The position numbers and the translations under genes are program-made. From Candidatus Acetothermia bacterium (lineage in GTDB: Bacteria > Bipolaricaulota > Bipolaricaulia > RBG-16-55-9 > DRXL01), in the NCBI GenBank assembly GCA_028275205.1, contig JAPWVB010000073.1, positions 1 to 5,514 on the forward strand: a DNA stretch of 5,514 nt. Direction: 5' to 3'. Positions within the stretch are counted from its first letter, which is position 1. Every line of letters begins with the position of its first letter. This document shows, in pieces, positions 1 to 5,446 of the stretch. The notes beneath the pieces were generated by a model. That model saw nothing but the letters and a program-made list of their open reading frames with translations, ran no database searches and had not been told where the DNA came from.

Positions 1-287
1 GCCTTGGTGGGCCGTTACCCCACCAACAAGCTGATAGGCCGCAGCCCCCTCTCCGCGCGCTCCCTTGCGGGAGCTTTCCTCGCAGGGCCGAAGCCCTGTG
101 AGCATATCGGGTATTAGCCACCCTTTCGAGTGGTTATCCCCGTCGCGGAGGCAGGTTAGCTACGTGTTACTCACCCGTTTGCCGCTCTACTCGGCCTCCC
201 CTTGCGGTTCGGCCTTTCGCGCACGACTTGCATGTGTTAAGCGCGCCGCCAGCGTTCACCCTGAGCCGGGATCATACCCTCTAGAAA
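1..287 (-). rRNA. rrs: 16S ribosomal RNA, 5' portion (gene runs off the left edge)
   Basis: Read on the minus strand, 280 to 261 corresponds to E. coli 16S positions 8-27. It is followed by the conserved stretches GGTGAACGCTGGCGGC, TTAACACATGCAAGTCG and AACGGGTGAGTAACACGTA, and near the edge by GTTGGTGGGGTAACGGC. Counting about seven bases upstream of position 8 places the mature 5' end near 287; this is an estimate. Helices are intact: a UUCG-capped stem at 83-98 (CAGGGC/GCCCTG), a GCAA-capped stem at 59-74 (GCTCCC/GGGAGC) and a GAAA-capped stem at 118-133, so this looks like a functional gene. The 5' end departs from the usual bacterial sequence at three of the 20 primer-27F positions. The rest of the gene, and any 23S/5S genes, would lie to the left. 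The identity as 16S is certain; the taxon is not. Confidence 0.98.
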
Positions 288-298
288 ATCCTAGAGAG
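277..298 (-). other. Inverted repeat spanning the 16S 5' end
   Basis: On the minus strand CTCTAG (296-291), loop GATTTT (290-285) and CTAGAG (284-279) form a perfect 6-bp hairpin. A G-U pair and a G-C pair (297/278, 298/277) extend it to 8 bp. It straddles the expected mature 5' end, so its 3' arm uses the first bases of 16S helix h1. It may be a precursor-specific structure involved in 5' processing or folding order. The inverted repeat is seen directly; the role is inferred. Confidence 0.6.
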
Positions 299-336
299 AC
301 TCAAGAGAAACAGCGCCTTGCGTCATGCTATCCACT

Positions 337-348
337 TGTCAAAGAGCG
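337..348 (-). promoter_or_regulatory. boxA-like rRNA antitermination site
   Basis: The minus strand reads CGCTCTTTGACA, close to the E. coli rrn boxA core TGCTCTTTAACA. It sits in the leader about 50 nt upstream of the 16S 5' end and downstream of the promoter, the standard position for a boxA bound by NusB-S10 in the Nus antitermination complex. I did not recognise a convincing boxB hairpin or boxC beside it. Confidence 0.75.
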
Positions 349-370
349 ATCTTCCTTGAGGAGTGCTCGC

Positions 371-399
371 ATTATAGCACAGACTGCCCCCGTTGTCAA
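371..399 (-). promoter_or_regulatory. rRNA operon promoter (sigma70 consensus, extended -10)
   Basis: The minus strand carries TTGACA (399-394), a 17-bp spacer and TATAAT (376-371), both perfect consensus hexamers. A TG one base upstream of the -10 makes it an extended -10 as well. Transcription should start near 363-365, giving a leader of roughly 75 nt before mature 16S. The flank upstream of the -35, around 415-430, contains short A/T runs that could act as a weak UP element. The 8-mer CCCGTTGT (plus strand) occurs at 389-396, overlapping the -35, and again at 412-419. No second promoter is obvious between the peroxiredoxin stop and the 16S gene. Confidence 0.92.
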
Positions 400-430
400 G
401 GGCTCAGAAATCCCGTTGTTAAAAGAACTT

Positions 431-910
431 TCACGAGAGCTTCCCCAACGCCGCCCGGATGGCAGCTAAGTCCGGCAGCTGTCGGGGGTCGTCGCTCACC
501 CACTTGTAGCGAACTACCCCATTTTTATCTATCACGAAGACGCTGCGCTTCGAAACCCCCTTCAGCCCCATCAAGTCCTCGTGAAGCACCCCATATGCTC
601 GGCTGATCTCTCTGTTGAAGTCCGTCAAGAGCTTGAACTTCAGATCGTGAGCCTTGATGAACGCGTTGAGCACAAACGGGCTGTCCACGCTGATCCCGTA
701 GACGCGGGCTTTTAGTGAACTAAACTGACTTAAATTATCGCGGAACGAGCACATCTCATTGGTGCAAGGGTGGCTGAACGCCAAGGGGAAGAACGCTAAG
801 ACGATATTCTCCTTGCCCAGCTCCTTGCTGAGCGTAAAGTCTTCAAACTTTTCGCCATCACAGACTTTGGTGGTGAAGTCTGGAGCTTTCTGATTGAGCT
901 CTGCAGGCAT
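431..910 (-). CDS. Peroxiredoxin (AhpC/TSA superfamily, PrxQ/AhpE-like)
   Basis: A 159-residue thiol peroxidase that reduces hydrogen peroxide and organic hydroperoxides in the cytoplasm. It has no signal peptide. The thioredoxin-like fold starts with the typical APDF (9-12). The active-site motif P-x3-S-x2-C is at P42, S46 and C49, with C49 the peroxidatic cysteine. C54 lies five residues later, the position of the resolving cysteine in alpha2-type PrxQ/Bcp enzymes, so an intramolecular-disulfide 2-Cys mechanism is likely. FFPLAF just before the motif is also typical of AhpE-like members, so subfamily is uncertain. R122 in KRSVFVID matches the conserved second active-site arginine. C17 is an extra cysteine. 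Length fits the family (about 150-160). The ATG start is fixed by a strong ribosome-binding site. The gene is read alone, diverging from the gene at 1047 and ending about 30 bp before the rRNA promoter. No terminator is visible after it. Confidence 0.95.
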   Translation of the reverse strand: MPAELNQKAPDFTTKVCDGEKFEDFTLSKELGKENIVLAFFPLAFSHPCTNEMCSFRDNLSQFSSLKARVYGISVDSPFVLNAFIKAHDLKFKLLTDFNREISRAYGVLHEDLMGLKGVSKRSVFVIDKNGVVRYKWVSDDPRQLPDLAAIRAALGKLS

Positions 911-917
911 GATCGAG

Positions 918-925
918 CCTCCTTT
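918..925 (-). promoter_or_regulatory. Ribosome-binding site of the peroxiredoxin gene
   Basis: The minus strand reads AAAGGAGG followed by 7 nt and the ATG at 910-908. This is a near-perfect Shine-Dalgarno sequence at optimal spacing and decides the start codon. Confidence 0.9.
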
Positions 926-946
926 GGGATACGCTGAGATAGCTGT

Positions 947-976
947 ATTGTAAAGCAGACTGGGAGAGTCTGCAAA
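947..976 (-). promoter_or_regulatory. Probable promoter of the peroxiredoxin gene
   Basis: The minus strand has a -10 of TACAAT (952-947, 5 of 6 matches) and a weak -35 TTTGCA (976-971) with an 18-bp spacer; TTGCAG with 17 bp is an alternative register. Transcription would start near 940, leaving a leader of about 30 nt. The weak -35 and the dyad filling the spacer suggest a regulated promoter. Confidence 0.55.
955..973. promoter_or_regulatory. Operator-like dyad in the divergent intergenic region
   Basis: GCAGACT (955-961) and AGTCTGC (967-973) form a perfect 7-bp inverted repeat around GGGAG. It lies between the likely -10 and -35 of the peroxiredoxin promoter and overlaps the -35. Neither strand has a T tract after it, so an intrinsic terminator is unlikely. 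A dimeric repressor or a MerR-like activator site is plausible. No regulator gene is in the window. It could also act on the divergent gene at 1047. Confidence 0.5.
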
Positions 977-1034
977 CTAGTGAAACTCAGTGCACACCTG
1001 GGGGCTATATATTCCGTCCATCTCTCAGCAGAAA

Positions 1035-1041
1035 GGGGTGA
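1035..1041 (+). promoter_or_regulatory. Ribosome-binding site deciding the ATG at 1047
   Basis: GGGGTGA ends 5 nt before the ATG at 1047 and its GGTGA part pairs with the 16S anti-Shine-Dalgarno sequence. The open frame extends upstream to a GTG at 990, but that start has no comparable site and would add a non-signal-like extension ahead of a good signal peptide. Confidence 0.75.
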
Positions 1042-1046
1042 GCACA

Positions 1047-1841
1047 ATGACGGGCAAGAAGATCGTGCGCATGATGGCGCTGGCTCTGCCAGTGATGGCC
1101 CTCATGGCCGCCGGACCGATCTTGGTGACTCAATCGCACAGCAGCGACTCTGTCTCCGCGAGCATCAGCGAGCGGCCGGGCAAGCAGCTGACGCTCACCT
1201 TCACCAACGACACGGGCGTCGAAGTCGACGGCCTGCAGATCGAGTTCAAGAGGGTTCCTGCGGGCATACAGTCCGTCAAAGTCGAGCCGTTCAAGAGCAC
1301 GATGGCTGTGCTCAAGAGCAACGTCTTGGTACTGACGAACGGGCGCGTCGGGCCGGGTGAGAAAGTGCGCCTGACGGTGCTTGCCGATCCGATGGGGCTT
1401 GCCGTGACGGACTTCCAATGGATTCGCCAAGGGGTGCTGATCGCCGGGAAGAGCCGGCAGATCGAGATCGAGGAGCGTGTCATCAATCGTGAGACGGTCT
1501 TGATAGATCACACAGAGAAAGAGCCAGAACCACTGTTGGTCTCAGTGCGCTTTGAGCTGACCAATGGATTGAGTCGGCTCTTTATCACCCAGGGGATGAT
1601 GGTCGCCGAAGGGGCGCTGCTAGCGATCAAAGACCAGGTGCGCTTCGAGCAGCTCATGAACGAGATCGCGCGGGCGAAGAACCTCAAAGAGCGCGAAAAG
1701 CTGCAAGCTGAGCTGAAGAAGCTTGAGGTGCGGGCGCCGATCAGCGGGCTGGTGCGCGAGCTGGCGTTTGACGTCGGGGAAGAGACGACTAGGGTCGAAG
1801 CCAAGCTCATGGTCGTTGCCGGGGCAAACGCCCTCCAGTAA
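1047..1841 (+). CDS. Secreted/anchored protein with a C-terminal barrel-sandwich-hybrid (HlyD-like) domain
   Basis: Not a family I can name; 264 residues. Residues 1-28 are a basic start (K4, K5, R8) followed by a hydrophobic run, so a signal peptide or an N-terminal anchor. Residues about 45-135 alternate like a beta-sandwich (TLTFTN, LQIEFKRV, VRLTVLA), as in Ig-like envelope domains. The C-terminus looks like a split biotinyl-lipoyl/HlyD fold. The first half is G174-LSRLFITQG-MMVAEG-ALLAI (174-194). A charged, probably helical insert covers about 195-225. The second half is VRAPISGLV (228-236) plus VGEETTRVEAKLMVV (243-257). Membrane fusion proteins of efflux and type I secretion systems have this order, usually with much longer hairpins and further C-terminal domains that are absent here. 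There is no biotinylation motif. No transporter lies nearby, and the gene has its own terminator. A TATATT at 1008-1013 could be its -10, but I see no matching -35. The gene is certain; the C-terminal domain is probable and the function unknown. Confidence 0.85.
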   Translation: MTGKKIVRMMALALPVMALMAAGPILVTQSHSSDSVSASISERPGKQLTLTFTNDTGVEVDGLQIEFKRVPAGIQSVKVEPFKSTMAVLKSNVLVLTNGRVGPGEKVRLTVLADPMGLAVTDFQWIRQGVLIAGKSRQIEIEERVINRETVLIDHTEKEPEPLLVSVRFELTNGLSRLFITQGMMVAEGALLAIKDQVRFEQLMNEIARAKNLKEREKLQAELKKLEVRAPISGLVRELAFDVGEETTRVEAKLMVVAGANALQ

Positions 1842-1867
1842 GAACGCTCATGCCAAAGAGCGCCGAG

Positions 1868-1900
1868 AAGCCACGGGGAACCCCCCGTGGCTTTTTGTTT
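1868..1900 (+). terminator. Intrinsic (Rho-independent) terminator
   Basis: An 11-bp perfect stem, AAGCCACGGGG (1868-1878) with CCCCGTGGCTT (1883-1893), has an AACC loop and runs into TTTTTGTTTT. It lies 27 bp after the stop of the secreted-protein gene and separates it from korA. The minus strand lacks a T tract, so it works in the plus direction only. Confidence 0.93.
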
Positions 1901-1913
1901 TATTTGAAGGCAG

Positions 1914-1942
1914 TTGCACCGCCCAGAGAATTTCAGTATCTT
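1914..1942 (+). promoter_or_regulatory. Possible korAB promoter (weak)
   Basis: TTGCAC (1914-1919) and TATCTT (1937-1942) are 17 bp apart, in the only room between the preceding terminator and korA. A promoter is needed here because the terminator should block read-through, but both hexamers are poor. TTGAAG (1904-1909) with GAGAAT (1926-1931) is an alternative pair. Confidence 0.35.
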
Positions 1943-1974
1943 AACGGGGATTATCCCAGTCTGTCTTTTGCACG

Positions 1975-1981
1975 AGAGGAG
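1975..1981 (+). promoter_or_regulatory. Ribosome-binding site of korA
   Basis: AGAGGAG lies 8 nt upstream of the ATG at 1990 and supports that start. The encoded N-terminus then begins a few residues before the conserved Gly-rich GGAQGSGVD, as is usual for the family. Confidence 0.8.
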
Positions 1982-1989
1982 TCGGGAAT

Positions 1990-3909
1990 ATGCATCGCAA
2001 GAATGAGCTATCATGGCTCGTGGGAGGCGCTCAGGGCAGCGGTGTAGACTCCGCTGCCAATATCTTTGCCAAAGCCTGCGCCTTCGGCGGATTGTACGTC
2101 TACGGCCAACGCGAGTACTACAGCAACATTATGGGCGAGCACAGCTACTATCAAGTCACGGTCAGCGACCGCCCCGTCCGCTCAACTCGTTCTTACACAG
2201 ATATTTTAGTGAGCGCCGACACCGAGACGGTCTTCCTGCATGCGCGCGATGTCAACCCCGGCGGCGCGATCATCTATGACCCCAAGCTCACAGAGACCGC
2301 GCTCAGCAAAGTCGCGGCCCTGGAGCATCGCGCGCGCCATGACCTCCAACGCTATCTGAGCTCCAAGAATCTCCCTGAGACCATGGGAGGGATGCTCCAA
2401 GACGCGCAAGCGCGCGGGGTGCGACTCTACCCCGTGCCGTTCGATGAGCTTCTCCAGAAGATGACGGGAGAGAAAGCCCCACAGCTCTCCGTAGCCAAGC
2501 GCATGGCCAATACTATGGCTGTCGCGGCGTCGTGCGCCTTGGTGCGCTACGATCTGAAGCTCATAGAGCGGGCCCTCGAGGATGTCTTCCAAGGGAAAAA
2601 GAGAGTGATCGAGCTGAACTTGCGTGCGTGCGAGCTAGCGTATGAGCACATCTTGAAAAACTTCGCGCAAGATTTTCCCCTCGTTCTTGAGCCACTCACA
2701 GTAAGCGAGCCGCGCATTTATCTGACGGGCAACCAAGCAACAGCCCTGGGGAAGCTCGCCGCAGGCTGCACGGTGCAGACGTACTACCCCATCAGCCCTG
2801 CGACCGACGAGAGCGTCTACTTAGAAGCCCATCAGCTGTTTGAGCGAGGCTCAGGAGAGCCTGGAGCTATCGTCGTCGTCCAGGTCGAGGACGAGATCTC
2901 AGCAATCACCATGGCCACGGGGGCTGCTCTCGCTGGGGCGCGCGCCGCGACGAGCACCTCGGGGCCAGGGTTTTCGCTCATGGTCGAAGCGCTAGGCTGG
3001 GCAGGCATCAATGAAGTTCCCGTAGTCGTGACGCTCTATTCTCGGGGCAGCCCCAGCACCGGGCTCCCTACACGCCATGAGCAAGGTGATTTAAGATTCG
3101 TCCTGCACGCTGGGCACGGCGAGTTCCCCAGGATCGTGATCGCGTCGGGAGACTTAGAAGAGTGCTTCTATGACGAGATTCGCGCGTTCAATTACGCCGA
3201 GAAGTATCAAGTGCCCGTGGTGCATCTCCTCGATAAAGCGCTGGCCAGCAGCAGCCAAACACTAACAGTCTTTGATCCCCAGCGATGCCGCATTGACCGA
3301 GGGCAGCTCGTGAGCACAGCAGGCGAGGGCTACAAGCGCTTTGTGTACACTGAAACGGGGATCTCACCGCGGTCGGCCCTAGGGACCCCTGGAGGGATCT
3401 TCTGGAACACCGGCGATGAGCACGACGAGCTGGGGCACATCACCGAAGACCCCGTCGAGCGCGTGCGGATGATGGAGAAGCGCGCCAAGAAATTAGAAGT
3501 CGCCGCGCGCGAGATCCCGCTCTCTGAGAAGCTCACTATCTTTGGCGATCCCAACGCTGAAGTGTTGCTACTCAGTTGGGGCTCGCCCAAGGGGGCTATT
3601 CTCGATGCTCTCGAAGTCTTGCACGCTGAAAAGCACTCCGTCTGTTTCGTGCAGTGTCGGCTGCTCTGCCCCCTGCCCAGCGACGACTTAGCCCAGCTGT
3701 TGCAGAAGGCGAAGCGTCGCGTCTGCATTGAGAATAACTACTCAGGGCAGTTTGCCGGCTTGGTGCGCGAAGCTACGGGGATCGCCATGGACCATCGGAT
3801 CGTCAAATTCAATGGCCGCCCAATTACGATGAACGAAGTCTATGAGTCTGTGAAGCAGATTCTCTCTGGCAAAGCCCCTCGAAGGATGGTGTTGACGCAT
3901 GGCGCGTAA
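1990..3909 (+). CDS. korA: 2-oxoacid:ferredoxin oxidoreductase, alpha subunit (fused gamma-alpha)
   Basis: The large subunit of an enzyme that, with KorB, CoA and ferredoxin, interconverts a 2-oxoacid with acyl-CoA and CO2 in the cytoplasm. Its 639 residues match the two-subunit Sulfolobus-type OFOR (about 630). The gamma domain (about 1-200) starts with the Gly-rich GGAQGSGVDSAANIF (12-26). The alpha domain (from about 243) has YPISP (266-270; family YPITP), VEDEISAI (299-306), TSGPGFSL (323-330) and SRGSPSTGLPT (351-361). R352 and T361 align with the substrate/CoA-binding Arg and Thr known from Sulfolobus. The C-terminal domain (about 515-639) contains IENNYSGQF (580-588), like the family ENNYSGQ. 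Two positions differ from the common form: Ser for Thr in YPITP and Ser for the second Gly in RGGP. The substrate (2-oxoglutarate, pyruvate or broad) cannot be read from sequence. It overlaps korB by 11 bp, so translation is probably coupled. Confidence 0.96.
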   Translation: MHRKNELSWLVGGAQGSGVDSAANIFAKACAFGGLYVYGQREYYSNIMGEHSYYQVTVSDRPVRSTRSYTDILVSADTETVFLHARDVNPGGAIIYDPKLTETALSKVAALEHRARHDLQRYLSSKNLPETMGGMLQDAQARGVRLYPVPFDELLQKMTGEKAPQLSVAKRMANTMAVAASCALVRYDLKLIERALEDVFQGKKRVIELNLRACELAYEHILKNFAQDFPLVLEPLTVSEPRIYLTGNQATALGKLAAGCTVQTYYPISPATDESVYLEAHQLFERGSGEPGAIVVVQVEDEISAITMATGAALAGARAATSTSGPGFSLMVEALGWAGINEVPVVVTLYSRGSPSTGLPTRHEQGDLRFVLHAGHGEFPRIVIASGDLEECFYDEIRAFNYAEKYQVPVVHLLDKALASSSQTLTVFDPQRCRIDRGQLVSTAGEGYKRFVYTETGISPRSALGTPGGIFWNTGDEHDELGHITEDPVERVRMMEKRAKKLEVAAREIPLSEKLTIFGDPNAEVLLLSWGSPKGAILDALEVLHAEKHSVCFVQCRLLCPLPSDDLAQLLQKAKRRVCIENNYSGQFAGLVREATGIAMDHRIVKFNGRPITMNEVYESVKQILSGKAPRRMVLTHGA

Positions 3910-4873
3910 GCCGCAAGACTACAAAACGGACGTGCACAACAATTGGTGCCCGGGCTGCGGGGACTTCGGCATCTTAAATGCAGTGCAGATGGCCCTCGCC
4001 GAGCTGGACTTGGAGCCTCATCGCGTCGCGGTCTTCTCGGGGATCGGCTGCTCCGGCAAGACCCCGCACTATATCAACACGTATGGGATTCACACGCTTC
4101 ACGGGCGCGTCCTGCCCTACGCTACGGGGGCGAAGCTCGCCAACCCCGATCTCACCGTGATCGCCGTCGGCGGCGATGGCGATGGCCTGGGCATCGGCGC
4201 GGGGCACTTCGTCAACGCTGGCCGACGCAACGTTGACATCACGTATATTCTCCACAACAATGGGGTCTACGGCCTGACCAAGGGCCAAGCTTCACCCACT
4301 CTGAAGCTAGGCATCCAAACAAAGTCGCTCCCTCAGCCCAATATCAATCAAGGGATTAATCCCCTTATGATCGCGCTCGCCGCAGGATATACCTTCATCG
4401 CGCGCAGCTACGCGTATGATATGAAGCACTTGGTGAGCATCATCAAGCAAGCGATCGCGCATAACGGCTCGGCGTTCATTGACGTGCTCCAGCCCTGTCC
4501 CACGTACAATGACATCAACACGCGCGAGTGGTACGGCGGCGAGGACCGCAAAGACCCGCAGACGGGTAAGCCCCTGCCGCGCGTCTATAAGCTCGAGAAG
4601 CAGGGCTATGATCCGCTCATCACCCCAGGGATGAGCGACGCTGAGATTACTGCGAAGCTCAATAAATTCATCGAGAAAGCTCTCGAATGGGGCGATCGCA
4701 TCCCCATTGGGATCCTTCTGAAAAATGAGACGGTGCCGTCATACGAAGACCGAATTCTTCAGAGAATCCCATTCTATCGCGAGATGCCCCCGGCAAAACA
4801 AACGATCGCCGACGAGCTAGGCCGACCAGCCATCGACCTGACAAAGTTCCTGGAGGAGCTGAAAGTCACCTAA
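3899..4873 (+). CDS. korB: 2-oxoacid:ferredoxin oxidoreductase, beta subunit
   Basis: The TPP- and [4Fe-4S]-binding subunit that forms the catalytic unit with KorA; 324 residues, slightly longer than the usual 285-305. Cluster ligands are C17 and C20 (WCPGCGDFG), C51 (GIGCSGK) and C200 (LQPCPTYN), the same spacing pattern as the Sulfolobus beta subunit. The TPP/Mg motif is GGDGDGLGIG (91-100) through HNNGVYGLTKGQ (119-130), and K54 of CSGK matches the conserved active-site lysine. The extra length is C-terminal (about 295-324). There is no separate ferredoxin-like delta subunit nearby, so electrons should go to a free ferredoxin. The ATG lies inside the end of korA and is preceded by GGATGGTG (3884-3891), whose GGTG can pair with the anti-Shine-Dalgarno 7 nt before the start. 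It ends 3 bp from the stop of the convergent gene, with no terminator visible. Confidence 0.96.
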   Translation: MARKPQDYKTDVHNNWCPGCGDFGILNAVQMALAELDLEPHRVAVFSGIGCSGKTPHYINTYGIHTLHGRVLPYATGAKLANPDLTVIAVGGDGDGLGIGAGHFVNAGRRNVDITYILHNNGVYGLTKGQASPTLKLGIQTKSLPQPNINQGINPLMIALAAGYTFIARSYAYDMKHLVSIIKQAIAHNGSAFIDVLQPCPTYNDINTREWYGGEDRKDPQTGKPLPRVYKLEKQGYDPLITPGMSDAEITAKLNKFIEKALEWGDRIPIGILLKNETVPSYEDRILQRIPFYREMPPAKQTIADELGRPAIDLTKFLEELKVT

Positions 4874-4876
4874 GAG

Positions 4877-5446
4877 CTAGAACCGACGCTCAACGAGCAC
4901 AACTCGATACGTCAAGGCAGGCTCGTGGGGGTAGGCGGTCATGGCGCCGATGTTGTAGCCGACCGTTGCGCCCAGGGCGGCCATCGTCACCGGGTTCACG
5001 ACGAGCGAAAAATCCGTCGGCTCGATCACCCAATTACCTGCGACTGCTGCGCCGACTACAGTCCCTACGATGCTCCCGGCAAAAGCTAAGAGTATATTCC
5101 CTCGCACGCTGACGATTGCCCCGGCCAGCGCCACTCCCAGAAACGTCGCTCCTGGAGGGATCCCCAGATTGGGCCCGACGATCAGCGAGATGAGCGACGT
5201 TCCCAGCTCGCAGGCGCGGCGCTCCGGCTGGGTCGGCGGACAGGGCTGCACTACTGAGAGCGTCCAATATGTCGCATAGAATCCCAGCCCGCCCCCGACG
5301 ATCGCCCCTTGCACGCCAAAGAGCAATTCGAGAAAGATATAATCTGTCGGCTGCATCGGGCGCTCGGCGCGGAGCTCCCCTGAAACGAAGCACACAATGA
5401 GCGCACAGACAACAATACTTATCAGAACTCTTTTCTTAGCCCTCAC
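4877..5446 (-). CDS. Small Gly-rich envelope/membrane protein, unknown function
   Basis: I do not recognise a family; 189 residues from a GTG start. A signal-peptide-like N-terminus (R2, K4, K5, R6, then hydrophobic 7-22) is followed by hydrophobic Gly-rich stretches at about 36-64, 82-112, 117-140 and 152-172. Glycine-zipper-like spacings occur in GAIVGGGLG, GSIVGTVVGAAVAG and ALGATVGYNIGA. The polar segment 65-80 carries C69 and C79 and could form a disulfide outside the cytoplasm. The tail is basic and hydrophilic (RVVLVERRF). It is probably inserted in or attached to the envelope. The start is uncertain. The GTG has a purine-rich possible ribosome-binding site (AAGGGA, 5 nt upstream) but lies inside an inverted repeat. 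The frame stays open upstream to the window edge with a low-complexity Pro/Leu/Ser-rich reading, and the next Met is only at residue 31, past the signal peptide. It converges on korB with 3 bp between stop codons. Confidence 0.7.
   Translation of the reverse strand: MRAKKRVLISIVVCALIVCFVSGELRAERPMQPTDYIFLELLFGVQGAIVGGGLGFYATYWTLSVVQPCPPTQPERRACELGTSLISLIVGPNLGIPPGATFLGVALAGAIVSVRGNILLAFAGSIVGTVVGAAVAGNWVIEPTDFSLVVNPVTMAALGATVGYNIGAMTAYPHEPALTYRVVLVERRF

Noticed and set aside
314..342. Second rRNA promoter using TTGACA at 342-337 on the minus strand
   Set aside because: Seventeen bases downstream lies AAGGCG, not a -10. The TTGACA is part of the boxA motif.
65..606. Plus-strand open frames over the 16S 5' region, leader and peroxiredoxin end (65-469, 325-606)
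   Set aside because: They lie antisense to rRNA and to a well-supported peroxiredoxin, have no ribosome-binding site and read as low-quality protein.
955..973. Dyad as an intrinsic terminator
   Set aside because: The stem is 7 bp and no T tract follows on either strand; it sits between two divergent gene starts.
1034..1042. AGGGGTGAG shared with the right-edge repeat (5484-5492)
   Set aside because: At 1034 it is explained as a Shine-Dalgarno sequence; nine bases and no palindrome give no support for another repeat copy.
990..1046. GTG at 990 as the start of the secreted-protein gene
   Set aside because: It adds 19 residues before a good signal peptide and lacks a ribosome-binding site; the ATG at 1047 has one.
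1794..1823. VEAKLMVV (250-257) in the secreted protein as a biotinylation site
   Set aside because: It falls in the final strand of the fold rather than a central EAMKM hairpin, whose place is taken by the charged helical insert.
1850..2047. Small plus-strand open frame across the terminator
   Set aside because: It runs through the terminator hairpin and into korA in another frame, with protein unlike any family.
3330..3728. Minus-strand open frames inside korA and korB (3330-3728, 3974-4288, 2206-2592)
   Set aside because: They are shadows of strongly conserved plus-strand genes.
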